Shown: positions 1 to 9,759 of the stretch, piece by piece
Numbering within the stretch: position 1 is the first letter of the stretch
Layout of the letters: each line of letters starts with the position of its first letter
Assembly: GCA_026874595.1 (NCBI GenBank)
Contig: JAPPUL010000081.1
Coordinates: 126,001 to 190,000 of the forward strand
Source: Sipunculus nudus
Taxonomy: Eukaryota; Annelida; Sipuncula; Golfingiida; Sipunculidae
DNA length: 64,000 bases
Reading direction: 5' to 3'
Made by a program: the position numbers and the translations under genes
The notes under the pieces: model-generated
Told to the model about the DNA's origin: nothing
The model's input: the letters and a program-made list of their open reading frames with translations, nothing else
The model's database searches: none

Positions 1-1227
1 TTTTTTGTTTTGTATTCTTTGTTCATGGGTCGTTATTTTGTAGGGAATGTAATTCTTTTTAGCCGAGGCTATATTTTCTTTTGGGCTATTAAATTCTTTT
101 TGAGCTTCATGCGCTTTATTATATTCTTGAATAGAGTCTTTAGTTTCAGAGTATTCATATTGGTTTTTATAAGATGATTTGTTAGATTGCGAGGGTTCTT
201 TTAGTCCTTTATTTGTAAATTCTATTTCTGGGGCAATATTTGTTGCGCTACGTAATGATATTTCTAATACATGATTTATAAAATCGTATATTGAACTTTT
301 TGTAAGTATAGCAACTTCTTTTTTGGATGGGTGTATATTTACGTCAATATATGCAGGATGTATTTCAATAAATAAAAATATACAAGGATAGGAACCGATT
401 GGCGTTATAGATTTATAAGCATTAGAAATTGCAACAGATATTGCAGGAGAAGATATTGGCCGACCATTAATATAAATAAATTGATATTTCTTACTTTTTT
501 TAAAAAAGTTTGGATTTGATATGTAACCTGTTACTTTATAGTCTTTGGTATGGTCTTCAATATATATTAGTCCTTGGGCAAGTTCTTTGCCAAAAAAATC
601 TTCTATTCTTGATAAGCGGTTTGAGGATTTATTTGTGCTTAAAATCTCTAAATCATTGTGTACAAGCGAAAAACTTATATTATTGTATGGGATTGTCTTA
701 CTTATAAAAATATCTTTTATATAGCGAAACTCTGTACTTGCTTGTCTAAGGACCTTCTTTCTTACGGGGGTTGTACAAAACAAGTTCTTAACGTTTACTG
801 TGGTACCTCGATTACTTGCTACTTGTTTAGTTTCTATTACATTGTCATAGCTTAGTTTTATAGCGTTTGCATGGTCTTTGCCATCTACTTTTGATATTAT
901 TTCAGTTTCTGACATAACTGCTATAGAATGTAAGGCCTCGCCCCTAAATCCAAGACTCTTCGTTTTGTATATATCTTCAAATTCTGCTATTTTGCTTGTT
1001 GAATGTTTTTTACACGCAATCTTTAAGTCGGATAAAAACATTCCGTGACCATTGTCCTTTACCTGTATAAAATCTTTTCCACCTTCTGTTACCAAGATTC
1101 TTACATCTTTTGCACATGCATCTATTGCATTGTCAATTAGCTCCCTCACAACTGATGAAGGGTTTAAAATTATCTCTCCTGCCGCTATCTTACTTATTGT
1201 TTCATTATCAAGCATTCGTATTGTCAT
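1..1227 (-). CDS. mutL: DNA mismatch repair protein MutL, N-terminal part (runs off the window)
   Basis: The minus strand is open from an ATG at 1225-1227 to the window edge, about 409 codons, so the C-terminal dimerisation domain lies outside. The N-terminus carries the GHKL ATPase signature of MutL: KIAAGEI just after the start, ELIDNAIDA (the glutamate is the catalytic base), DNGHGM and GFRGEAL, followed by the transducer region with NVHPSKKEV. MutL couples MutS mismatch recognition to strand incision and removal. The last part of the visible protein is a Ser/Lys/Asn-rich linker, normal before the C-terminal domain. It is divergent from the OppB-type permease, with about 120 bp of AT-rich DNA between. 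I cannot see whether the C-terminal endonuclease motif is present. Confidence 0.95.
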   Translation of the reverse strand, partial: MTIRMLDNETISKIAAGEIILNPSSVVRELIDNAIDACAKDVRILVTEGGKDFIQVKDNGHGMFLSDLKIACKKHSTSKIAEFEDIYKTKSLGFRGEALHSIAVMSETEIISKVDGKDHANAIKLSYDNVIETKQVASNRGTTVNVKNLFCTTPVRKKVLRQASTEFRYIKDIFISKTIPYNNISFSLVHNDLEILSTNKSSNRLSRIEDFFGKELAQGLIYIEDHTKDYKVTGYISNPNFFKKSKKYQFIYINGRPISSPAISVAISNAYKSITPIGSYPCIFLFIEIHPAYIDVNIHPSKKEVAILTKSSIYDFINHVLEISLRSATNIAPEIEFTNKGLKEPSQSNKSSYKNQYEYSETKDSIQEYNKAHEAQKEFNSPKENIASAKKNYIPYKITTHEQRIQNKK

Positions 1228-1349
1228 AATTTCTGCACTATTTTTAGGTATTAACTATTTTTAATAATAGTCTTTAGTTTAGGCTTTTTGCAAATGTTTA
1301 ATTTATTTTTTTTTAATTTCAAGGACATTATTTCGATTTATTTTTAATT

Positions 1350-2315
1350 ATGTTAAAATTCTACCTTTACCGACTTGGTCAAATTTTTTTAGTATTATTC
1401 ATTTTATCTATAACAATCTTTGTATTACTTAATCTTATGCCCGGGGATATAACAACAGAGTATCTTATTGAAAACCCAGGAGCACTTCCAAGTCCTGATG
1501 ATATTAAAGAATTTATAAAAGAAAAGGGTTACGATAAACCATTTTATATTCAATATATAAACCTTATGTCTAATTTACTATTAGGTAACTTTGGATATTC
1601 TGAACGTTATCATATGGCAATAAGTAAGTTGTTGCCTTATCGTATATTAGTAACTTTGAAACTCTCTATTCCCGTTTTTATAATCAGTTTGATATTAGCC
1701 ATACCCATTGGCATATTCTCTGCTTTGTATCAGTATTCTAAATTCGATTACTTAACACAGTTTATTATATTTCTAGGCATTTCGTTTCCGACCTTTTGGG
1801 TTGGACTTAGCTTCATATATATATTTTCTTTAAACTTGCAACTTTTGCCAGCAAGCGGCATTGAGACTATTGGTCAAAGTGGTTTTTTGGATAGTCTAAG
1901 ATATTATATACTTCCTATTATGGTCCTATCATTTCATAGCATTGGCATATGGGCTCGGTATATTCGTGGCAACTTTTTGGATATTATTAATATGGACTAT
2001 ATGAGAGTTGCGCTTTCTAAGGGGCTTTCTGAGGATAAGATTGTTTTTAAGCATGGACTTAAGAACGTATTAATACCTCTACTTACCCTAGTTGCCTTGT
2101 CCATTCCACATATAGTAAGCGGGGCTTTAATTACAGAGCAGGTTTTTGGCATACCCGGTATGGGACAGCTTTTAATTAATTCTGTCTTGGAAAAAGATAG
2201 AAATATGGCTTTAATTGCTTTCATGTTTCTTGCGTTTATAACAGTTTTATTCAATTTCCTTGCTGATATTTTGTATTATATTATTGACCCAAGAATTAGA
2301 AGGCAGTACGAGTAG
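1350..2315 (+). CDS. ABC transporter permease of the OppB/DppB family
   Basis: A 321-residue integral membrane protein. It begins with the typical first helix (FYLYRLGQIFLVLFILSIT), has a large periplasmic segment after it and five more hydrophobic helices. The cytoplasmic EAA-type coupling loop is at about residues 210-240 (ALSKGLSEDKIVFKHGLKN), where the ATPase subunit would dock, and EQVFGIPGMGQLL is a family hallmark. The expected product is one membrane half of a peptide or nickel uptake system. The usual partners (OppC-like permease, two ATPases, binding protein) are absent here; the next gene is convergent. It is either an orphan subunit or its partners are elsewhere. Confidence 0.9.
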   Translation: MLKFYLYRLGQIFLVLFILSITIFVLLNLMPGDITTEYLIENPGALPSPDDIKEFIKEKGYDKPFYIQYINLMSNLLLGNFGYSERYHMAISKLLPYRILVTLKLSIPVFIISLILAIPIGIFSALYQYSKFDYLTQFIIFLGISFPTFWVGLSFIYIFSLNLQLLPASGIETIGQSGFLDSLRYYILPIMVLSFHSIGIWARYIRGNFLDIINMDYMRVALSKGLSEDKIVFKHGLKNVLIPLLTLVALSIPHIVSGALITEQVFGIPGMGQLLINSVLEKDRNMALIAFMFLAFITVLFNFLADILYYIIDPRIRRQYE

Positions 2316-2345
2316 CAGTATGAGTAATTGTAATATTTAGTTTTA

Positions 2346-3638
2346 TTAAGAGAAACCATAAAAGCTAGGGAAAAGGACTATAGAGGCTAGTATGAGAAAT
2401 TGTATAATAATGAACATGGTAACTCCTTTATAAATTTGTGTAGTCTTAATCTCTTTAGGAGCCACTCCTTTTAAATAAAATAAACTAAAGCCAAATGGAG
2501 GGGTTAAAAATGATGTTTGTAGGTTCATGGCAACTAAAATACCAAACCATAACATGTTTATATCAAGGGCTAACGCTATAGGATATAATATTGGAACAAC
2601 GATATAAGATATTTCAACAAAATCAACAAAAAAGCCAAGAAGCATTATTATAATCATAGAAAAAATAATAAAACCCCATTTCTCTCCAGGTAAGGCTAAT
2701 AATAAATCCTTAACCATCTCATGACCACCGGATTTAGTAAACACTAATGAAAAAGCAGTAGCACCAACTAAAATAGCAAATACCATACCAGTAATTTTAA
2801 TGGTATCAATGGCCGTATCTTTTAACATCTTAAACGAAAACTCCTTATAAAAGAAGGAAAGTATAATAGCACCAACAGCGCCAACAGCAGCTGACTCTGT
2901 AGGTGTTGCAATACCTTTAAATATGGAGCCTAAAACTATAGTAATTAGAAGTAAAGGTGGTATAATTGCCTTAAGTGAGTTTATAATAATATTTTTATTA
3001 TTATCTCTTTTCATGGGAGGAGCATAGTCTTTCTTAATATTAGATATTATTAGAATATATATTATATAGGATATAACTAATAGTAGACCAGGGAGTAAAG
3101 CTGCTTTGAATAAATCTCCTACCGGCTGGTTAATAACATCTCCCAAAATAATTAGTATTATTGAAGGAGGAATAATTTGACCCAGAGTGCCTGATGCACA
3201 AATAGTTCCGCATGCAAGCTCAGGATTATAATTGTTCTTTAACATAACAGGTAATGCAATAATACCCATAGCTACTACACTGGCTCCTACTACTCCCGTA
3301 GTCGCAGCAAGTAAAGCTCCTACCAACATCGTGGAAATAGCTATGCCTGCCTTTATCGGGCCAAATAAAGCTCCCATCGATTCTAATAACCTTTCTGCCA
3401 TCTTTGTCTTTTGCAAAACAATCCCCATGAAAATAAATAAGGGTATTGCCATCAATATTTTGTTTTGCATTAAACTTTCGTCTATCCTATAAGGCATAAG
3501 AGAAAATAGACTTATCGTATCTTGAAGACCAAATATAATAAGGGAGGCCAATAAGGATATCCCCGCAAATACGAATGCCACCGGAATACCTGTCATCAAT
3601 AATCCCAAGGCAAATAAAAACATAATTAAGCCATACAT
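2346..3638 (-). CDS. dctM: TRAP transporter large permease subunit (DctM family)
   Basis: 430 residues with roughly a dozen hydrophobic helices, the size and layout of DctM. Family features include PLFIFMGIVLQKTKMAERLL near the N-terminus, the ASGTLGQIIPPSIILIILG segment and the ATPTESAAVGAVGAII segment. DctM is the elevator-type channel subunit that uses a sodium or proton gradient to import a carboxylate or related solute delivered by the periplasmic receptor. It follows dctQ by about 40 bp in the same direction, as the last gene of dctP-dctP-dctQ-dctM. The substrate cannot be read from this subunit. Confidence 0.93.
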   Translation of the reverse strand: MYGLIMFLFALGLLMTGIPVAFVFAGISLLASLIIFGLQDTISLFSLMPYRIDESLMQNKILMAIPLFIFMGIVLQKTKMAERLLESMGALFGPIKAGIAISTMLVGALLAATTGVVGASVVAMGIIALPVMLKNNYNPELACGTICASGTLGQIIPPSIILIILGDVINQPVGDLFKAALLPGLLLVISYIIYILIISNIKKDYAPPMKRDNNKNIIINSLKAIIPPLLLITIVLGSIFKGIATPTESAAVGAVGAIILSFFYKEFSFKMLKDTAIDTIKITGMVFAILVGATAFSLVFTKSGGHEMVKDLLLALPGEKWGFIIFSMIIIMLLGFFVDFVEISYIVVPILYPIALALDINMLWFGILVAMNLQTSFLTPPFGFSLFYLKGVAPKEIKTTQIYKGVTMFIIIQFLILASIVLFPSFYGFS

Positions 3639-3677
3639 AAAATAAGTTCCTATGTCCTTTTAAAGTTTAGTTTAATA

Positions 3678-4181
3678 TTAATCATCAACCGAAAATAGCC
3701 TTATACTCCTTAATATAAAGCTTAGGGAGGATAGTATTAGAAGACCAAAAGATAACACAATTGACCCTTTTATTATAAATCTGTAAGGAAGTCCTCCAGG
3801 ATCTGGACTTGTCTCACTTATATTAAACGCATCTAGCGTATAGGTCCAGGCTCCAAGGATTATTACTAGAGAAACAGGTATTATAAAAATAAGGGCGGTT
3901 AATATATTTACTATTGCCTTTTGCTTAGGACTAAATTTCTCATATAACATATCTACACGAACATGGCCATCTTCCTTTAAGGTATAGGAAATCCCTAATA
4001 AAAATACTAGCGAAAATAAATGCCATTCCAATTCTTGCATTCCAATTGAACTGTCGTTAAGTACATACCTCATTATAACATCATAAAAAACATTAAGAAT
4101 TAATAGTAGCATAAAAACAACGCATACTAAACCCAAGACATCAATTATTTTATTGATTAATTTCTCTAGTAGTATAATCAT
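3678..4181 (-). CDS. dctQ: TRAP transporter small permease subunit (DctQ family)
   Basis: 167 residues with four hydrophobic helices and the DctQ-type stretch RYVLNDSSIGMQELEWHLFSLVFLLG (given here only as a family marker around residues 38-63), followed by the conserved KEDGHVRVDM. DctQ is the small scaffold subunit that packs against DctM. It lies about 50 bp downstream of a dctP gene and 40 bp upstream of dctM, so all are probably co-transcribed. Confidence 0.9.
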   Translation of the reverse strand: MIILLEKLINKIIDVLGLVCVVFMLLLILNVFYDVIMRYVLNDSSIGMQELEWHLFSLVFLLGISYTLKEDGHVRVDMLYEKFSPKQKAIVNILTALIFIIPVSLVIILGAWTYTLDAFNISETSPDPGGLPYRFIIKGSIVLSFGLLILSSLSFILRSIRLFSVDD

Positions 4182-4232
4182 AAGACACTCAAGCTATATA
4201 TTAACCTAGTGGCAAAACCACTAGGTCAATAT

Positions 4233-5351
4233 TTACTGATTTAAGTAAGCATTATCAGATATTTTGGTCCAGGTCCTAACATTTTTTAAATAAGATCGTT
4301 TACTATCAATTATCTTCTTAGATAGAGGGTCTTTAGCAGCATGCTTATCTAATAATTCGTTTGTTACTTGTTTAAGCTTCGTTATGATAGCTTTAGAAAA
4401 TACCCTAAGTTGAACTTCTGGATGATCTTTTTTGATCTTCTCCCAATTAATACCATTTTCATGGAGAGAATGAGGTAGCATATCATAGGCAGTTAAGCGC
4501 ATTGCCGATATCAATATTTGTTGTAGGTCAGCTGGTAACTCATCAAAAGCTTTCTTATTAACTAAAAACTGTAATTCAGTTCCTGGTTCGTGCCATCCAC
4601 TATAATAGTATTTTGCAACTTTATGAAATCCCATAGGGAAGTCATGTGCAGGGCCTACCCACTCAAGAGCATCAATTACTCCTCTCTCGATTGCTTGATA
4701 AAGCTCTCCAGGAGGTATGTTAACGGTTTTTGCTCCTATCTCGCTAAGAACTTCTCCTGCAAAACCTGGTATCCGCATCTTAACATTTTTAAAGTCAGCA
4801 ATTTTATTAATCTCCTTGTTAAACCATCCGCCAGGCTGGTTTCCTGTATTGCCTCCTGGAAACGACATAAGACCATGTTTTGAGTAGACCTCTTCCATTA
4901 ACTCCATCCCTCCTCCATAATAAAACCAAGCATGTTGTTCCACTGCTATCATCCCAAAAGGTAGGGTTGTGAAGAATAATGTGTTAAAATCCTTTCCTTT
5001 CCAATAGTAGGAAGCTGAATGTCCCATCTGGTAATTACCGCTTTTTACAAAATCAAAAATACCTAAAGCTGCCTTATGTATGTTAGATGGTTCAATCGAT
5101 ATTAAAAGCCTACCATTAGACATACTCTTTACCATACTCGCCATTCTTTTTGGTACATCGCTAAATATTGGGAAATTAGCTCCCCAGGTTTGCGCTAAAG
5201 TCCATTTGTACTCCTTTGTAGCTGCTGTGTCAGCTTTTGCTACTTCTTTTACTTGTGTTTGCTCTTTGTTCCCTCCACAAGATATTATAAGTGTATATGA
5301 GCAAATTAATATCAACATATTCTTTGCTAGACTTTGTTTTTTCATTAACAT
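4233..5351 (-). CDS. dctP: TRAP transporter substrate-binding lipoprotein DctP, copy 1
   Basis: 372 residues. A lipoprotein signal peptide ends in the lipobox LIISC (Cys25), so the receptor should be lipid-anchored rather than freely periplasmic. The mature part is a DctP-family (TAXI/DctP type 2) solute receptor with KWTLAQTW at the first strand, the GGWFNKEI region, a KVRIPG-like strand (KMRIPGFAGEVL) and ALEWVGPAHD in the ligand cleft, which is common among receptors for 2-oxo acids and similar carboxylates. The leader has a strong AGGAGG; ATG at 5351 is 4 nt downstream of it and a second ATG two codons further in could also serve. It is near-identical over long stretches to copy 2, directly upstream. 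Confidence 0.92.
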   Translation of the reverse strand: MLMKKQSLAKNMLILICSYTLIISCGGNKEQTQVKEVAKADTAATKEYKWTLAQTWGANFPIFSDVPKRMASMVKSMSNGRLLISIEPSNIHKAALGIFDFVKSGNYQMGHSASYYWKGKDFNTLFFTTLPFGMIAVEQHAWFYYGGGMELMEEVYSKHGLMSFPGGNTGNQPGGWFNKEINKIADFKNVKMRIPGFAGEVLSEIGAKTVNIPPGELYQAIERGVIDALEWVGPAHDFPMGFHKVAKYYYSGWHEPGTELQFLVNKKAFDELPADLQQILISAMRLTAYDMLPHSLHENGINWEKIKKDHPEVQLRVFSKAIITKLKQVTNELLDKHAAKDPLSKKIIDSKRSYLKNVRTWTKISDNAYLNQ

Positions 5352-5651
5352 TCTTCCTCCTTAAATCTCCTTAAATCTATTTGTTTGATTCTGTTTTATT
5401 AAGTATACAAAAATATGAAAATTTGACCCTAACTAAAAGTTAAATCTATATTATCTAGAGTCTAAAATTAAATAATTGGGGAGAAATGCTAATAGCCTTT
5501 ATTTAATATCCTTTTTAATAGCCTTTTTAAGAAGGAGGATATGTAGACTAACTAGCTATTAACTGAATGAGGAATTATAAAAATAAGCTATTATATCAAT
5601 AATCTTATTAATAACTCTAATGCTAAAATATAAACTCCACCAATTATATCT
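5352..5651. repeat. Intergenic spacer between the two dctP genes, with duplicated leader
   Basis: There is no gene here. Bases 5352-5507 match 6762-6917 almost base for base, including the ribosome binding site, a TTAAATCTCC duplication just before it and an AT-rich promoter-like stretch. The rest (5508-5651) is AT-rich and not shared. The match marks the upstream end of a tandem duplication of one dctP gene with its leader. Confidence 0.85.
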
Positions 5652-6761
5652 TTATCGACTTAGATAAGCATAGTCAGAAAGTTTTGTCCACTTCCTAACT
5701 CTTTTTAGATAAGCTCTTTGACTATCTATTATCCTCTTCCCCATCGCATCCTTTTTAGCATGGCTGTCCAATAAATTGTTAGTTTCTTGTTTAAGCCTTT
5801 CTATAATTTCTTTAGAGAAAGTTCTTAGCTTAATATCAGGATATTCCTTCTTAATCTTTTCTAAACTCACTCCGTTTTCATGCGTTGCGTGAGTTAGCAT
5901 ATCGTATGCTGATAATCTTATTGCATTGACCAGTATTTCTTGTAAGTCAGCTGGTAGCTCATCAAAGGCCTTCTTGTTAACTAAAAATTGTAACTCAGCA
6001 CCAGGTTCATGCCAGCCACTATAATAATATTTTGCAACTTTATGAAATCCCATAGGTAAATCATTGGCAGGGCCAACCCACTCAAGAGCATCAATTACTC
6101 CTCTATCAATTGATTGATAAAGCTCTCCAGGCGGAATATTTACTGTCTTTGCTCCAACTTTGGTTAGAACCTCTCCTGCAAAACCAGGTATTCGCATCTT
6201 AATATTTTTAAAGTCATTAATACTTTTTATCTCTTTTTTAAACCATCCTCCAGGTTGGTTGCCTGTATTGCCTCCTGGGAAGGACATAAGGCCATGTTTT
6301 GCGTAAACCTCTTCCATTAATTCCATCCCTCCACCATGATAAAACCACGCATGTTGTTCTATTGCTATCATCCCAAAAGGAATTGTTGTAAAGAATAAAG
6401 TGTTGAAATCCTTTCCTTTCCAATAGTAGGAAGCTGAATGTCCCATCTGGTAATTACCGCTTTTTACAAAATCAAAAATACCAAGAGGAGCCTTATGTAT
6501 ATTAGATGGTTCAATCTCTATTAGAAATCGACCATTAGACATACTTTTAACCATAGCTGCCATTCCTTTGGATGCCTCACTAAATATTGGGAAATTAGCA
6601 CTCCATGTTTGAGCTAAAGTCCATTTGTATACCTTGCTATCCGCTTTTGCTACTTCTTTTACTTGTGTTTGCTCTTTGTTCCCTCCACAAGATTGTAAAA
6701 GTGTATATGAGCAAATTAATATCAACATATTCTTTGCTAGACTTTGTTTTTTCATTAACAT
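5652..6761 (-). CDS. dctP: TRAP transporter substrate-binding lipoprotein DctP, copy 2
   Basis: 369 residues, a close paralogue of the next gene downstream. The signal peptide is identical until the lipobox (LLQSC, Cys25); the mature proteins share the cleft segment ALEWVGPA and most of the surface. It differs by a three-residue deletion after the lipobox linker (AKADSK instead of AKADTAATK) and by scattered substitutions, denser towards the C-terminus. It is the first gene of the TRAP cluster. The two copies share not only coding sequence but also about 155 bp of upstream DNA, so each probably has its own copy of the same promoter. Divergence could give two ligand specificities served by one DctQM pair. 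Confidence 0.92.
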   Translation of the reverse strand: MLMKKQSLAKNMLILICSYTLLQSCGGNKEQTQVKEVAKADSKVYKWTLAQTWSANFPIFSEASKGMAAMVKSMSNGRFLIEIEPSNIHKAPLGIFDFVKSGNYQMGHSASYYWKGKDFNTLFFTTIPFGMIAIEQHAWFYHGGGMELMEEVYAKHGLMSFPGGNTGNQPGGWFKKEIKSINDFKNIKMRIPGFAGEVLTKVGAKTVNIPPGELYQSIDRGVIDALEWVGPANDLPMGFHKVAKYYYSGWHEPGAELQFLVNKKAFDELPADLQEILVNAIRLSAYDMLTHATHENGVSLEKIKKEYPDIKLRTFSKEIIERLKQETNNLLDSHAKKDAMGKRIIDSQRAYLKRVRKWTKLSDYAYLSR

Positions 6762-6917
6762 TCTTCCTCCTTAAATCTCCTTAAATCTATTTGTTTGATT
6801 CTGTTTTATTAAGTATACAAAAATATGAAAATTTGACCCTAACTAAAAGTTTAGTCTATATTATCTAGAGTCTAAAATTAAATAATTGGGGAGAAATGCT
6901 AATAGCCTTTATTTAAT
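6762..6917. repeat. Second copy of the dctP leader
   Basis: Near-identical to 5352-5507 with only a few mismatches (for example around 6850). The similarity stops abruptly at 6917, giving the duplication boundary. It probably contains the promoter for dctP copy 2. Confidence 0.8.
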
Positions 6918-7037
6918 TTAAAGGTAATATAAAGACTATGAAAATTTAATTTATATGTTTAACATGTTTAACTTAAATAAAAGTTTTTTCTTTAGCCTAT
7001 ATTGGTTTAATTATATAGGTAAGGGGGTTTATTCTTT

Positions 7038-9710
7038 TTGAGAGATTCTATTTTACGTTTTTGTGCAAAGATTGCTTATCAATACCCAAAATCTATCCTT
7101 ATATCGTTTACTATTGTTGGGATTATTGCAGCCTTCTTTGCTTTTTATAATCTAAAAATTTCAACTGAATATGATTCCCTGCGTTCTGATGAGCTCCCAT
7201 ATGCTAAAGCTTATAACCAATTTAAAAAAAGCTTTAATGATAACAATTTCATACTTTTGGTAATTGAGGCCAAGAAAAATAAAAACATAAGCAAGGAAGT
7301 TGCTAAAACTTTGGCTTTCAAGATTAAAAATCTTAATACCATTAAGCATGTCTTTTATAAGGTTGATATTGAGTTTTTTAAGAATAATAGTTTGCTTTTT
7401 CTTAGTAACGAGAATTTTAATCTTTTACAAAATATTGTAAATCGTACTGAAAAAGAGATGACAAAGATTGGAGGCGTTAATAATATTAATAGCTTCTTTA
7501 CCTACTTTAGGAATATATTAACACAGAAGAAGATTACTCAAATTGATACTATTCTTCTCTATTACTTCGTACGCGAATTTGAACTTGTTTTTGAGAAGGG
7601 GGTTGAACATTCAGTTATTAAAGATTTCCTTAATAAGAGGTTAGAAGACTATAAAGATGAAGGCTATTTCTTTACCGATAATAAAGAATTTATCTTTGTT
7701 TTAGTACTTCCTGAAAAAACAGAAGGTACGATAGACTTAATTGCCGAGCCTTTGAGCGATATTAGGGAAATAGTTTCCTCTGTAAAAAAGCAATTTGATA
7801 ATATTGAAATAGGTATAACCGGACAGCCTGTTATACAATCTGATGAGATGCGTATAACAAGTAAAGATATGTCTTATGCTGCTATTATATCAATATTTAT
7901 TGTTGCTTTACTTTTTATTGTCTCTCTTAAAAACATTGCACGACCTCTGCTTTCTGTATATACTCTTATTATTGCTATTTTAATAACTTTTGGTATAGCG
8001 TCTTTATATCCCGGACGTCTTACTATACTATCTATCGTATTTACTGTTATGATGATTGGTATTGGTATTGACTTTAGTATACATATAATTAGTCGCTACC
8101 ATGAGGAACTTGCAAGAGGGAATACCCTTTATTTAGCTTTAGAAAACACTTTGCTTAGGGCAGGACGTAGTAGTTTAAGTGGTATTATTACCTCCTCAAT
8201 TGCATTTTATATGGCTTTGTTGGTCGATTTTAAGGGACTTCAAGAACTTGGATTTATTGCCGGGACTGGTATTCTTATTGTACTATTTACCACTATGCTT
8301 TTATTACCTGCAGTTCTTGTTTTATATGATAGTAAACGGCGAGAACTTAATCTAACTTCTTTTATACAAATTCATGCTCTTAACAAAGTTAGACTATATC
8401 CCAAAACCATTATAATAACCATATTGTTTATAACTATACTAGGAATATCCATCCTTCTTTTTAAGGGACTGCCTAAATTTAATAACAATCTAATGGACTT
8501 ACAAGCTCATGGTATTGAATCTGTTTTTTATGAACTTAAACTTATCTCCTCATCAGAAGGTTCAAGCTGGTTCTCTACTATGTTTGTTGTTCCTGATTTG
8601 CAGGCAAATGATAATGTCATTGTAAGTCTTAAGAGTAAAGATTCTATTGGCAAAATATCAAGTATCCGCGATTACATACCTAAAAAGCAAAATGAAAATG
8701 TGCGCAAAATCGCTTTACTTAAAGAAGATATTAATAGCCTTATAAAGGGTTTTTCATATAAGCCTAATTCATTATCGATTAAGGAATTAATTAACAACCT
8801 AGAAGATATAAAAAAACTGATACAAGCTAAAGATACTAAAGCTGATACAAAGAGTAATCAAGCTGATGTTCTTGGGGTAAGAACTAACCTTTTACAATCT
8901 ATTTCGCGGCTACTGGAAAGTCTTAAGGAGAAGGAGGCAAATAAAACAGTATTGCAGTTTCAAGATAGAGTTTTTAACCAACTAAAAGAAGTATATAAAA
9001 ATTTTAAGAACTTATTAGAACCAACTACCATTAAAATAGATGATATGCCTGAGGTTATAAAGTTTAGACATATTGGTAAGGATAATAAGCTAGTGTTATA
9101 TGCCTCGCCAAAGAAAAATATATGGGAATGGGAAAATCTTGAGCAATATATAAAAGATGTAAAGATTGTTTCAAGTGATGTTTTAGGGACTGCATTAAAC
9201 TTTTATGAAGATATGAAGAGAATGAAATCAGGATTTCTAAAGATATCTATATACGTGCTTGTTTTTGTATTTATAATACTTGCAATAGATTTTAGATCTC
9301 TATATCTTGCTTTTATTGCGCTTATACCATTATTTTTAGGATTTGTTTGGCTTGTTTCTATAATGAGCTTTTATGATATAGCCTTTAATATAGGTAATAC
9401 CTTTGCAATTCCTTTACTTATAGGGATATCTATAACATATGGTATTCATATAGTGCATAGATTTCTCGAGGATAAAAGTTCATTATTTATAATTAAAAGT
9501 ACTGGAACTGCGGTTATCTTAACAGCTTTAACCACCATTGTAGGCTTTGGCAGTCTGCTTATTGCTACTCATAGAGGAACATTTAGTCTTGGTCTTGTTA
9601 TGGTTATAGGTATTAGTAGTGCTCTTATAACGTCAATTGTATTTCTACCCGCTTTATTAGAAGTAATTATAAGTAAGGATAGGAAGGAGAAGTTCTTTCA
9701 CAAAGAATAA
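7038..9710 (+). CDS. RND superfamily exporter of the MMPL / hopanoid-type (HpnN-like) family
   Basis: 890 residues with two repeats, each one helix, then a large periplasmic domain, then a bundle of five or more helices. The first bundle has GIGIDFSIHIISRYHEE and the second GISITYGIHIVHRFLED, the paired helix-4 motifs of SSD/MMPL-type RND proteins that export lipids or other hydrophobic molecules. The start is a TTG at 7038 preceded by AAGGGGG; the protein begins RDSILRFCAKIAYQYPKS, a normal amphipathic N-terminus, which supports this start. It stands alone between divergent and convergent genes. HpnN-like is a similarity call only; no hopanoid genes are in the window. Confidence 0.85.
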   Translation: MRDSILRFCAKIAYQYPKSILISFTIVGIIAAFFAFYNLKISTEYDSLRSDELPYAKAYNQFKKSFNDNNFILLVIEAKKNKNISKEVAKTLAFKIKNLNTIKHVFYKVDIEFFKNNSLLFLSNENFNLLQNIVNRTEKEMTKIGGVNNINSFFTYFRNILTQKKITQIDTILLYYFVREFELVFEKGVEHSVIKDFLNKRLEDYKDEGYFFTDNKEFIFVLVLPEKTEGTIDLIAEPLSDIREIVSSVKKQFDNIEIGITGQPVIQSDEMRITSKDMSYAAIISIFIVALLFIVSLKNIARPLLSVYTLIIAILITFGIASLYPGRLTILSIVFTVMMIGIGIDFSIHIISRYHEELARGNTLYLALENTLLRAGRSSLSGIITSSIAFYMALLVDFKGLQELGFIAGTGILIVLFTTMLLLPAVLVLYDSKRRELNLTSFIQIHALNKVRLYPKTIIITILFITILGISILLFKGLPKFNNNLMDLQAHGIESVFYELKLISSSEGSSWFSTMFVVPDLQANDNVIVSLKSKDSIGKISSIRDYIPKKQNENVRKIALLKEDINSLIKGFSYKPNSLSIKELINNLEDIKKLIQAKDTKADTKSNQADVLGVRTNLLQSISRLLESLKEKEANKTVLQFQDRVFNQLKEVYKNFKNLLEPTTIKIDDMPEVIKFRHIGKDNKLVLYASPKKNIWEWENLEQYIKDVKIVSSDVLGTALNFYEDMKRMKSGFLKISIYVLVFVFIILAIDFRSLYLAFIALIPLFLGFVWLVSIMSFYDIAFNIGNTFAIPLLIGISITYGIHIVHRFLEDKSSLFIIKSTGTAVILTALTTIVGFGSLLIATHRGTFSLGLVMVIGISSALITSIVFLPALLEVIISKDRKEKFFHKE

Positions 9711-9759
9711 TATTATAGTTTATTATAGCTATTTTCACTACGATGCCTTTTACCTTTTT

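Noticed and set aside
7038-9710. Dedicated hopanoid transporter HpnN
   Set aside because: RND/MMPL architecture is clear, but no hopanoid genes are nearby, so the specific substrate is not supported.
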